Assembly (NCBI GenBank): GCA_029933125.1 | Contig: JAOZOU010000001.1 | Coordinates: 318,073-382,072 of the forward strand | Origin: a bacterium | GTDB taxonomy: Bacteria; Arandabacterota; Arandabacteria; Arandabacterales; Arandabacteraceae | Length of the DNA stretch: 64,000 bases | Direction of reading: 5' to 3' | Shown here: positions 35,118 through 43,279 of the stretch, in pieces | Layout of the letters: each line of letters begins with the position of its first letter | How positions within the stretch are numbered: position 1 is the stretch's first letter | Program-made: the position numbers and the translations under genes | Notes under the pieces: model-generated | Told to the model about the DNA's origin: nothing | The model's input: the letters and a program-made list of their open reading frames with translations, nothing else | The model's database searches: none

Positions 35118-35759
35118 ATGTTAATGACAAGTGGTCCATGGGTCTGGGTAGCAGCTTTGCTCACGCTTGCAATCTATAGTTTCCTCTACAAGGACAATCC
35201 CTTCTACAAGGTTGCTGAATACATCTTTGTGGGCATATCTGCGGGTTACTGGGCAATATTCCTGTGGTGGAATTATGCCTATCCGAATCTTTTCGAGCCT
35301 TTGGGCAAGGGTAAATACATGAACATTATCCCGGTTGTCCTGGGCTTGATGATGTTTACCCAACTCTTCAGGCGCACCGCATGGCTTGTGAGATTTCCCT
35401 TAACCTTTGTACTTGGTGTGAGTCTGGGGCTACAGATAGTCGCTGCAGTTGAAGGTGATATGGTTCCGCAGCTCAGAGGCACATTCTCGCCCTTCACACC
35501 AGGAGCCCTTTTCGGCACCTACGATTTCTGGACATCAGTTGGTTACATAGCCCTGCTCGTTGGCGTGCTCACCACGCTTATCTATTTCTTCTTCTCAAAG
35601 GAACACAAAGGCATCCTTGGAGTCGGTGCGCGTATCGGGATCTATTTCCTCATGATTGCATTCGGAGCATCCTTCGGCTATACCGTGATGGCTCGTATCT
35701 CTTTGCTCTTCGGCAGATTGCATTTTCTCTTCGTAGACTGGATGCATGTGATAAAATAG
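35118..35759 (+). CDS. Polytopic membrane protein, fourth gene of the membrane operon
   Basis: Starts on the base after the previous stop (TAGATG). 213 residues with about six membrane helices (VWVAALLTLAIYSFLYKDNP, YIFVGISAGYWAIFLWWNY, MNIIPVVLGLMMFTQLF, RFPLTFVLGVSLGLQIVA, VGYIALLVGVLTTLIYFFF, GIYFLMIAFGASFGYTVM). Between helices is an acidic loop AVEGDMVPQLRGTFSPFTPG. No recognised signature. Together with the three genes before it, this gives two polytopic and two domain-bearing membrane proteins, in proportions suggesting a channel/transporter-like or assembly complex. A small zincin gene follows nine bases later. Confidence 0.7.
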   Translation: MLMTSGPWVWVAALLTLAIYSFLYKDNPFYKVAEYIFVGISAGYWAIFLWWNYAYPNLFEPLGKGKYMNIIPVVLGLMMFTQLFRRTAWLVRFPLTFVLGVSLGLQIVAAVEGDMVPQLRGTFSPFTPGALFGTYDFWTSVGYIALLVGVLTTLIYFFFSKEHKGILGVGARIGIYFLMIAFGASFGYTVMARISLLFGRLHFLFVDWMHVIK

Positions 35760-35768
35760 CTCTCACCA

Positions 35769-36137
35769 ATGTTCACCCTAAGTGAAGAAGAATTCGAAGA
35801 AGTCGTATCCAAGGCTATTGAAGATTTGCCGGAGGAGTTCAAATCCAAACTTGACAATGTCGATGTAGTGGTTGAGGACTACCCTTCGGCAGAGATAAGG
35901 AGACGCTTCCCACCCAATCGCCTCATTCTAGGTCTCTATCAGGGTGTACCTCATAAGAGACGCACCACAGGTTATGGCCTTGTCTTGCCCGACAAGATAA
36001 CTCTCTTTAAGCGCAACATAGAGATGGTGTCCTCAAGCCGCGAAGAGATATATGCACGCATCCGCAAGACACTTCTTCATGAGATAGGCCACCACTTTTC
36101 CCTAAGCGACAGAGACCTTCGCAGAATGGGGTGGTAG
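35769..36137 (+). CDS. Minimal zinc metallopeptidase (zincin) domain protein
   Basis: A 122-residue soluble protein ending in LLHEIGHHFSLSDRDLRRMGW, the HExxHxxxxxD zinc-binding motif of the minimal zincin family (PF06262-like). The upstream part (FEEVVSKAIEDLPEEFKSKL...VDVVVEDYPS...LILGLYQGVP) matches the usual two-strand lead-in. Family members are short and their substrates are unknown. It lies nine bases after the membrane operon, so it may be translated from the same message, perhaps acting on one of those proteins, which is inference. It is convergent with the S9 peptidase gene, three bases away. Confidence 0.85.
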   Translation: MFTLSEEEFEEVVSKAIEDLPEEFKSKLDNVDVVVEDYPSAEIRRRFPPNRLILGLYQGVPHKRRTTGYGLVLPDKITLFKRNIEMVSSSREEIYARIRKTLLHEIGHHFSLSDRDLRRMGW

Positions 36138-36140
36138 CAC

Positions 36141-38027
36141 TTATCGCTTCAAGTGCTCATCGAGGAATTCGACCATCCTCCTGTAGAATGTTAGGCGATT
36201 GGATAGCTTGGAAATACCGTGACCCTCATCAGGAAAAATGAGCAATTCGACTTTGCCGCCTCTAGCTTTTATGGTCTCAGCAATCTGACGGGCTTCTTCA
36301 ACAGGTACCCTCGGATCGTTCTCACCATGGACAACCAGCAGGGGAGCTTTGATCCTTTCAGCATGGGTTATGGGTGAAATCTCCTTTAGGAACTCCTCAT
36401 CCGTAAGTGGCCCATATTCGGCTTCACGTAGTGCACGGCGGTATTCAGCTGTATTCCTCAAGAAGGTGACAAAATTGGCTATCCCTACCTGATCGATGCC
36501 TGCACCGAAGATATCCGGATATTCAACGAGGGATGCAAGAGTCACATAGCCACCGTAGCTAGCCCCCTTTATGGCAACTTTCTTAGGCTCAGTATAGCCA
36601 TTTGCAATCAACCACTCAGCGGCAGCCCCAATATCGCGAATCGAATCCTTGCGCTTCTTATAATCATCTAGCTTGATATAGGCTCTTCCGTAGCCTGCAC
36701 TTCCTCGGATATTTGGAGCAAGCACTCCGTAACCATTGAGAATAAGATACTGAAAGTGTCTTATGAAGGATGGTCGAAATTGGCCCTCAGGCCCTCCATG
36801 GGCATGGATGACAAAAGGGATTGGCTTACCATCCCAGTCCCGTGGAAGATAAAGAAAGGCGGGAACCTCAAGTCCATCGAAGCTCTTGTATCTGATGAGC
36901 TTGGGTTCGACAAACAAGGACTTGTCAATCCCGGCGTAGGTTGAGAATGTGAGTTGCTTGAGGCTATCTTCATCGATGTCATATTCCCAGACATCCGGTG
37001 GCTGGGATGCCGAGGTGAAAGTGAAAAGCATCTTGCCACCCATAGCGATTGTAAGATCGGAAACAATCCCTGTGAGCCTTTCAAGACTACGGCGAATATG
37101 GCTCGTGAGATCCTCAAAATAAAGAACGCCGTAGCCATTGACATTTTCAACCCAGGCAAGATACCTTCCATCAGGCGATATCTCGAGCTCCTCGCTTTCC
37201 CACTTCGAATCGCCATTTATGAATTCTATCTTGAGATCCCCAAGCGACATCTTTGCCACTTTTGCAAGCCCATCGGGATTCATATTTGTGATGAAATAAA
37301 CAGTTGAGCCATCAGGAGAAAGTCTACCATTCCAGAAGATATAGTCTTCCTTATGTGGGGTTAGAAGCCTTGCCTCGCCACTGCCGACATCTACAAGATA
37401 AAGATCGCTGTTGACATTACTCTCATAATGCTCGACCAGAAGCTTTGACCCATCTCTAGATATGTCTGCAGGCGCATTCCATCCTGGCTTGTCCCAGACC
37501 TTGTGTGGCTCTGGATCCTTGAGACCGACTTGATATACATTGACCCCATATATGAAGAAATCCCTTCCATTCTCTTCATTGCTGGCGTAGTAGATTCGCT
37601 CACCATTCTTATCCCAGACAGGAGAGCCGTATCTTACCTTAGAATTGACTAGCAGAGCCTCGCCTGTACCTGCAAGCGTGTCAAAGACGTAAAGATCTGA
37701 CTGCTCACTGCCTCCACTGCTCGCTCCTACAATGACGAGCTTGCCATCAGGTGATATGCGGTAGAAATCGATACCGTCAACGAAAGCGGTTAACTGATAA
37801 GGCCAACACATGTCCTCGAAATGATAGACCTGATCAACACCAGACATCCATGAGCGGAAGAATGCCTCCTCGCCATCGGAGCTTATCTGGGGCGATGTTG
37901 CTGAACCAATTTGCATAAAGGTTTCAATCGAGGGACTCTTGGGGCTGTGAGCCACCGAAGCCAAGAGGTGGCTTTGAGTTTGCATCAGCACAAGTGCAAG
38001 TAACAGGCAATATTGGATTCTCTTCAT
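36141..38027 (-). CDS. Exported S9 prolyl oligopeptidase-family peptidase
   Basis: GGAGGT before the ATG and a signal peptide (IQYCLLLALVLMQTQSHLL) define the start. A beta-propeller (about residues 35-360; ISPDGKLVIVGASSGG, SRDGSKLLVEHYES, SPDGRYLAWVENV) is followed by the hydrolase domain. That domain shows FVIHAHGGPEGQFRP, the nucleophile Ser in KGASYGGYVTLA, Asp in HGENDPRVPVEEA and His in PDEGHGISK. Length (628 aa) is normal. Unlike the S9 enzyme at 23489 it has no lipobox. Peptide scavenging in the periplasm or outside is the likely role. Confidence 0.92.
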   Translation of the reverse strand: MKRIQYCLLLALVLMQTQSHLLASVAHSPKSPSIETFMQIGSATSPQISSDGEEAFFRSWMSGVDQVYHFEDMCWPYQLTAFVDGIDFYRISPDGKLVIVGASSGGSEQSDLYVFDTLAGTGEALLVNSKVRYGSPVWDKNGERIYYASNEENGRDFFIYGVNVYQVGLKDPEPHKVWDKPGWNAPADISRDGSKLLVEHYESNVNSDLYLVDVGSGEARLLTPHKEDYIFWNGRLSPDGSTVYFITNMNPDGLAKVAKMSLGDLKIEFINGDSKWESEELEISPDGRYLAWVENVNGYGVLYFEDLTSHIRRSLERLTGIVSDLTIAMGGKMLFTFTSASQPPDVWEYDIDEDSLKQLTFSTYAGIDKSLFVEPKLIRYKSFDGLEVPAFLYLPRDWDGKPIPFVIHAHGGPEGQFRPSFIRHFQYLILNGYGVLAPNIRGSAGYGRAYIKLDDYKKRKDSIRDIGAAAEWLIANGYTEPKKVAIKGASYGGYVTLASLVEYPDIFGAGIDQVGIANFVTFLRNTAEYRRALREAEYGPLTDEEFLKEISPITHAERIKAPLLVVHGENDPRVPVEEARQIAETIKARGGKVELLIFPDEGHGISKLSNRLTFYRRMVEFLDEHLKR

Positions 38028-38177
38028 CTCTTACCTCCTTCCTGAGAATTTCTATTCTAAACATATCATGGAGTAATTCAAGATGTGCTTGCCCCTCCTA
38101 TCTTCATTCCGCTATCCTTTAACTACAATTGGCAGGATGTCCAAAGCCATCATCTGAACTTAGCATGGAGGGTGGAC

Positions 38178-38678
38178 TTGAAACTTGAATTCAAATTTGA
38201 TTCCAAGCTCAGGCGCAAACCAGGACACTACTTGATTCAGAGTGCCGTTGCGGGATTCATGACAATGATGTTCCTGAGTTTTCTCCGTCTTGTAACTTAT
38301 CACGGAATAGTGGCTGCACTTGGAGCCACGACTTTCATGATCTTTACCATGCCCCATCGTGTCTCAACACGACCACGTTATGTGATAGGTGGCTATGTGA
38401 TGGCTGCCATAACTGGCATCCTCGTTAATTTTGCATTTAAACTGCCTGAACCTCAGGGACAGATACTGGCTACATTCATAGTTGGAGCAATAACGGTTGG
38501 AATTACCAGCCTTCTTATGGTTTCAACGAATACTGAACATCCACCTGCAGCAGGTTTTTCGCTTGCTCTGATTCTCCAACCTTGGGATTTTCGAACGCTC
38601 CTTTATGTGCTTGCATGGGTGTGCTTGCTTTCAATTGCCAAGCACGCCTTGAGGCGCTACCTGGTTGATCTTCTTTGA
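38178..38678 (+). CDS. HPP-family integral membrane protein
   Basis: The TTG at 38178 has GGAGG six bases upstream and gives a family-like start (KLEFKFDSKLRRKPGHYLIQS); upstream codons back to 38085 do not look like this family. Four membrane helices follow, with GIVAALGATTFMIFTMPHR and the hallmark STNTEHPPAAGFSLAL between the third and fourth. HPP proteins are small four-helix membrane proteins, with a role in nitrite transport shown for some cyanobacterial and chloroplast members. The substrate here is unknown. The gene is isolated between oppositely oriented genes. Confidence 0.85.
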   Translation: MKLEFKFDSKLRRKPGHYLIQSAVAGFMTMMFLSFLRLVTYHGIVAALGATTFMIFTMPHRVSTRPRYVIGGYVMAAITGILVNFAFKLPEPQGQILATFIVGAITVGITSLLMVSTNTEHPPAAGFSLALILQPWDFRTLLYVLAWVCLLSIAKHALRRYLVDLL

Positions 38679-38742
38679 GAGTGTGAATCACCCATGGAGA
38701 AAACTTGTAGCATGCCCTTCGGAAGCAATCCAGGCCGAAGGT

Positions 38743-39945
38743 CTAGGATTCAATTGATGCTTGCTCATCGCCTGAGCTGGCGACACCAACCTCATCTCTT
38801 TTTAAAGCATCACGCACAACAACCTTGAGGGGCTCAGCAATACCCATTGCTCGCTTGTAATTCAAGAGGCGCACCTTCATTGAGGGAATAACCTCTTGCC
38901 CCTTCTTTATTACAAGCACACCCGAGGTTGTCTTCACATCGTCAGCAAGGATCATCCCAGGTATGAGCTCTTCAACCTTCAGGAACTTTATTTCCTCTAC
39001 ACGCCTGAGATCAGCAAGATGCTTGAGCGCCGAAAGCACGTCTGGGTCATACCAGCCGTGCCTCGTCTCCATTATGAGACACGCCTCTTCTGGGCTATGG
39101 CCCGACGCAACAAGCGTATCAAAGTCGAGGGCCACTTTGAGGATTCGTGCACCTAGAGGGATTGCTCTGCCGCGTTTTGCATCTTCTGGAAGGCCAGTTC
39201 CGTCGAAGAGCTTCTCCTGATAGGCAACAATTTCGGCAATCGCCTCCAGCCTTGGGATATTGCTTATGAGATCTGTGCCAACCTTAACGTGGTTATAGAA
39301 CATCTCAGATTCTTCATGCGAGAGAGGGCCACCCTTATACGCCTTAAGAAGAGTCTCTTCAGGAACGACCACACATCCGATCTGAGAAAGCATAGCTGCT
39401 ATTTCTGCCTGCCATGAATCTTCAACATCGAGCAATCGGCATATGTCACGGACGACACGACTCACTCGGGAGGCTCGGCCAAAGGCCGTTGGATTGACCA
39501 TGGAAAGTACTTCAGTCAGGACATGTATACTCTGCCTCAGGGTCTTCTCGAGGAGCTCCTTCTCAGCAGTCACGAGCTCATACTGGCGTATGCCTGCCTC
39601 AAGCGTGCGACTAAGTTGCTCTGGCGGGCAGGGCTTGGTGAGAAATCTGAAGATGTTGCCCTCGTTTACTGCAGCTATTGCAGTTTCGAGTGTGGAGTTT
39701 CCTGTGAGCATTATACGAACTGTTTCTGGGTTGATTTCCTTCACCCGTATCAGAAATCGGATTCCATTCATTCCCGGCATATTCATGTCAGCAACAACAA
39801 CAGGGAAGGGACCTTTGGTCTCTAGAATCTCCAGCCCCTGCTCTCCACCAACAGCAGTATATACCTCAAAGTTTCGGTAGAGCTGGCGCTTAAAAGCGGC
39901 TAAAACATTGGGCTCATCATCAACAAACAGAACTTTCTTGCTCAT
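38743..39945 (-). CDS. Response regulator with degenerate HD-GYP-like output domain
   Basis: An N-terminal receiver (residues 1-120: VLFVDDEPNVL, phospho-acceptor Asp in VVVADMNMPGMNG, Lys in FLTKPCPPEQL) is followed by an RpfG-like helical domain (about 150-310). The metal ligands of a true HD-GYP are missing: the HD position reads AAMLSQIGCVVVPEE instead of LLHDIGKIGIP, and the GYP loop reads FDGTGLPEDAKRG. The protein thus probably binds rather than hydrolyses cyclic dinucleotides, or works only as a scaffold. It overlaps the upstream REC-HDOD gene by 26 bases and is last of a four-gene signalling operon. GGAAGGG precedes the ATG. Confidence 0.85.
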   Translation of the reverse strand: MSKKVLFVDDEPNVLAAFKRQLYRNFEVYTAVGGEQGLEILETKGPFPVVVADMNMPGMNGIRFLIRVKEINPETVRIMLTGNSTLETAIAAVNEGNIFRFLTKPCPPEQLSRTLEAGIRQYELVTAEKELLEKTLRQSIHVLTEVLSMVNPTAFGRASRVSRVVRDICRLLDVEDSWQAEIAAMLSQIGCVVVPEETLLKAYKGGPLSHEESEMFYNHVKVGTDLISNIPRLEAIAEIVAYQEKLFDGTGLPEDAKRGRAIPLGARILKVALDFDTLVASGHSPEEACLIMETRHGWYDPDVLSALKHLADLRRVEEIKFLKVEELIPGMILADDVKTTSGVLVIKKGQEVIPSMKVRLLNYKRAMGIAEPLKVVVRDALKRDEVGVASSGDEQASIES

Positions 39946-41149
39946 CTTCTATCCCTTCCTTTTGGAGCTCCTGCAGACAAACCTCGCGCCAAATCGGTAG
40001 TTTCGATGAAAAACCTATACTCTCAAGATACATTAAATCCATCTGAGGAATACTACCGCTATCACGATTTCCGAACTCATGGTCAAGAGCATCAGCAACA
40101 TGCACGGCAAGAACCAAACTCAGGTCTTTAGCAGCCGAGAGCCCTGGATTGTGATGATACGCTAGAGCTTCAACAATATTATCCGGGAACGCCCATAGAC
40201 CCATGAGATAGCCTCCGATTTCCGCATGACTTATGCCGAAAATTCGTTTTTCAGCTTCAAAGAAGGCTACGCCCTCGGATTCTGCCATCTTACCAACCTC
40301 GATGTAATCCTGCGGTAGGTTCGCAGCAAGCATGAGTTTGCCAGCATCATGAAGCATACCAGCAACGAAAGCATCCCCGTCTCGCTCACCATCACCAGTC
40401 ATCATGATGCGCTTCGCCAGGCGCCCGACATTCATACTGTGACGCCAGAGCTTGTCAGAATTTATTGCATTCGCGAGATCGACCTTGAGTTGGGAGAAAA
40501 TATGAACAGTGAATACTAAGCCCTTTATTACCTCCAATCCTAGAAGACTCACAGCCTGAGCCGGATCGGTAATACGTCTCGGAAGTCCAAAGAAAGCCGA
40601 ATTCACGAGTTGAAGCACCTTGGCTGTCATTCCAATATCACGTGAAATTATCTCGCCTATCCTTTGAATTGAGGTTTCAGGGGAACGCAGTTCCTCCATT
40701 AGATCTAAATAGACCTGCGGGAAACTCGGAAGCGTGCGGATTTGCTTGGCAAGTCTGCCTACGGCATCGTCTGCGAGGAGCTTTCTGAGGTCACTGGCAC
40801 GCTTGACAGCATTCTTCAAGGTATCAGCATCACATGGCTTGCTCAAGTATTGATGAGCGCAGCCGACTGACTTAAGCACAAGATGCTGATCCGAATGTCC
40901 TGAAAGAATGAATCTGATAGTATCAGGATATTTCTCTGTCACCTCAGCCAACAGTTCCGCACCATTCATGCCTGGCATGCGCATATCCGTCACTATCACA
41001 TCAAACTTCTGCTGTGAGAGCATCTCGAGTGCCTTCTCAGCACTCTCAGCGAAGCACATCTCCCATTCACTGCGCATTCCATAGAGCATGCGCCTCAGTC
41101 CTTCAAGCACACGGAGTTCATCATCGACAAAGAGTATGCGCATCTTCAT
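39920..41149 (-). CDS. Response regulator with HDOD output domain
   Basis: Receiver domain (residues 1-120: ILFVDDELRVLEG, Asp in VIVTDMRMPGMNG, Lys in YLSKPCDADTL) fused to an HDOD domain (about 140-345: TLPSFPQVYLDLMEELRS, LVNSAFFGLPRRITDPAQAV, GMLHDAGKLMLAANLP). HDOD domains are HD-fold signalling modules lacking hydrolase activity in most characterised proteins and regulate motility or cell-cycle outputs. I start at ATG 41149 (AGAGGA upstream); a GTG two codons earlier is possible. Seven histidine-kinase-proximal genes in this region share the strand, and the kinase stop is 12 bases upstream of this start, so kinase and regulator are likely partners. Confidence 0.9.
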   Translation of the reverse strand: MKMRILFVDDELRVLEGLRRMLYGMRSEWEMCFAESAEKALEMLSQQKFDVIVTDMRMPGMNGAELLAEVTEKYPDTIRFILSGHSDQHLVLKSVGCAHQYLSKPCDADTLKNAVKRASDLRKLLADDAVGRLAKQIRTLPSFPQVYLDLMEELRSPETSIQRIGEIISRDIGMTAKVLQLVNSAFFGLPRRITDPAQAVSLLGLEVIKGLVFTVHIFSQLKVDLANAINSDKLWRHSMNVGRLAKRIMMTGDGERDGDAFVAGMLHDAGKLMLAANLPQDYIEVGKMAESEGVAFFEAEKRIFGISHAEIGGYLMGLWAFPDNIVEALAYHHNPGLSAAKDLSLVLAVHVADALDHEFGNRDSGSIPQMDLMYLESIGFSSKLPIWREVCLQELQKEGIEDEQESSVC

Positions 41150-41161
41150 AGCCACATCCTC

Positions 41162-43273
41162 TTAAGCATCCCTCTTGATGGGAAGGCGGATCACAAAAGT
41201 TGTACCCTTGCCCTCCTCGGTCTCAAATGTAAGAGTCCCCTTATGTTTCTCTACAATAACCGAATGAGCGATGGTAAGCCCCTGCCCTGTACCCTTTCCG
41301 ATTTCCTTGGTTGTGAAGAAGGGATCAAAAATTCTGTTGCGAATGTCCTTGGGTATCCCGCACCCTGTGTCCTTTATCCTCACTTCAACCCAATTACCAT
41401 CACGCCTGGTTGTTATCATGATCTTGCCCTTCCCATTTGAGCCATCTCCAACAACTTGCGCTATGGCGTGAGCTGCATTTACAACCATGTTGAGAATTGC
41501 CTGATTGAACTCACCCTGAAAGCCGTGGACAGGAGGAATGTTCGGGTCGAGGTCGAGTTCACAATCAGCGACATATTTCCACTCATTTCTTGCGATTGTG
41601 ACAGTGCTTTGTATCGCCTTGTTGACGTCAAATGGAGATGCAACTTTGTCATCAGGGTGCGAGAAATCCTTCATTGCTTTAACGATTTGGGTGACACGTT
41701 CAACCCCTTCAAGAATCTGATCAATTGCTTTGGGTATCTCCTCGGAAATGAAATCAACATCCATGTTTTCAAACGCATCACAAGGTGAGCTTGCCCTTTG
41801 CACATCTTGCCCACTGCTTGTCTTTCCACTGCGGAGGGCATTGAGAGCTCTGGAGATGTCACCGAAGGCATCTTTCAAGAAGAGTGTATTATCGCCAATG
41901 TACTGCATCGGGGTATTTATCTCATGAGCGATGCCGGCTGCCAGTTGCCCAATCGACTGGAGTTTCTGCATTTGGGCCATCTGGTACTCGAGAGCCTTGC
42001 GTTCAGTGATATCACGAATGATTGCCATGAAGTGGGGTCTTCCACTCAGGCTTAGTAGGGAAACAACGAGATCAGCATGAAAACTCCTACCATCCTTTCT
42101 TCTGACTTCGCAGTCGCTAATGGTGTGTGCCCCTTCCGACGGCAGGCTTTCAAATAACTTCTTCATCTTATCCTTCCAACTTTCAGCCCAGATATCCTCG
42201 AAACATAGGTGCTGGATCTGTGAACTCTCGTAGCCCAGCATTCGCAGAATCTTTTTATTTACCATCGTGAACTTGAGTGTCTCAAGGTCACCAATCACAA
42301 TTCCATCGGCAGAGTCTTCAAAAATGGCTCTAAAGCGCTGCTCAGATTCCTGAAGACTCGCTTCAGCCTTCTTGCGCTCGCTGATGTCCCTAACAACCCC
42401 TATTGCGTGCCAGCCATCATGGGATTGCGCTGCGGCCAAGGAAAGCTCGATTGTAACTTCCGAACCATCTTTGCGAATTGCTGGCAGCTCAAGTGTCTTA
42501 CCAATTGCAGGCCCTGTGCCTGTTTCCTGAAAGCGCTGGAAGCCTTCGATGTAGGCACTGTGCAAGTGCTTAGGTGCAACAACCACATGGAGCTCCTGGC
42601 CCATCATTTCATCTGCCGTATAGCCAAATAGCTCCTCTGCTGCATTGTTCCAGTAAGTGACCTCCCCAGCACTGTCAATCATTATTATGGCGTCCCTTGC
42701 GGTATCAGCAATAAGCCTAAACTTGGATTCCTGCTCCTTGAGACGCTCCTCAGACTGCTTGTGGGAGACCGTCGTTTCAAGAACTCGGACTACCTGCCTC
42801 ACGAAGCTTGTTACTTCATCACTGTAACCTTCTGGAGAATTGGCAAGAGCCAAGAATCCTTCACCTGGAAAGTCATAACTGAAAGGAACGATGATGAGAT
42901 TGTCAAGATGACCAACCTCAGCTTCGACTCCCAAGGGAGGCGGGCATTGTGATTTGACCTCAATGACAGTCGGCTCCCCACACTTAAGAGCACTCAACCA
43001 TATGCCATCAGGTTTCTCATTCAGGGCCATTCGGTTGGGCGGATTGAGGGTGAGGCAAATTCCCCTGAAGCAATCATCAGCATCGAGGCTACCCAACCAA
43101 CCTATGTTGCTTGAAGTAGCCTCACAGATAATTTTCAGTGAATGGTTCAGGAGATCCGCTTCACCCTGACTTGTTCTAAGAGCATCAACAAGTGCTATGA
43201 GAACCCTTTGGAGCTCACCTCCTGACCATCTCTCAGCCGAAACAGCTTGAACATCTCGCGCTCGCACGCTCAT
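41162..43273 (-). CDS. Cytoplasmic GAF-PAS-PAS histidine kinase
   Basis: 703 residues without a membrane helix. Order: GAF-like domain (about 20-170), PAS (about 180-300, IADTARDAIIMIDSAGEVTY), PAS (about 305-425, RAIFEDSADGIVIGDLETL), dimerisation/phospho-acceptor domain with the His in AAGIAHEINTPMQYIGDN, and a HATPase (N-box VVNAAHAIA, G1 RIKDTGCGIPKDIRNRIFDP, GKGTGQGLTIAHS). The 'HEINTPMQYI' H-box is typical of orphan sensor kinases. ATG 43273 sits directly against GGAGGG; a GTG two codons in (43267) has better spacing. It lies seven bases after the hybrid kinase gene and is followed by two response regulators. Confidence 0.92.
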   Translation of the reverse strand: MSVRARDVQAVSAERWSGGELQRVLIALVDALRTSQGEADLLNHSLKIICEATSSNIGWLGSLDADDCFRGICLTLNPPNRMALNEKPDGIWLSALKCGEPTVIEVKSQCPPPLGVEAEVGHLDNLIIVPFSYDFPGEGFLALANSPEGYSDEVTSFVRQVVRVLETTVSHKQSEERLKEQESKFRLIADTARDAIIMIDSAGEVTYWNNAAEELFGYTADEMMGQELHVVVAPKHLHSAYIEGFQRFQETGTGPAIGKTLELPAIRKDGSEVTIELSLAAAQSHDGWHAIGVVRDISERKKAEASLQESEQRFRAIFEDSADGIVIGDLETLKFTMVNKKILRMLGYESSQIQHLCFEDIWAESWKDKMKKLFESLPSEGAHTISDCEVRRKDGRSFHADLVVSLLSLSGRPHFMAIIRDITERKALEYQMAQMQKLQSIGQLAAGIAHEINTPMQYIGDNTLFLKDAFGDISRALNALRSGKTSSGQDVQRASSPCDAFENMDVDFISEEIPKAIDQILEGVERVTQIVKAMKDFSHPDDKVASPFDVNKAIQSTVTIARNEWKYVADCELDLDPNIPPVHGFQGEFNQAILNMVVNAAHAIAQVVGDGSNGKGKIMITTRRDGNWVEVRIKDTGCGIPKDIRNRIFDPFFTTKEIGKGTGQGLTIAHSVIVEKHKGTLTFETEEGKGTTFVIRLPIKRDA

Positions 43274-43279
43274 CCCTCC

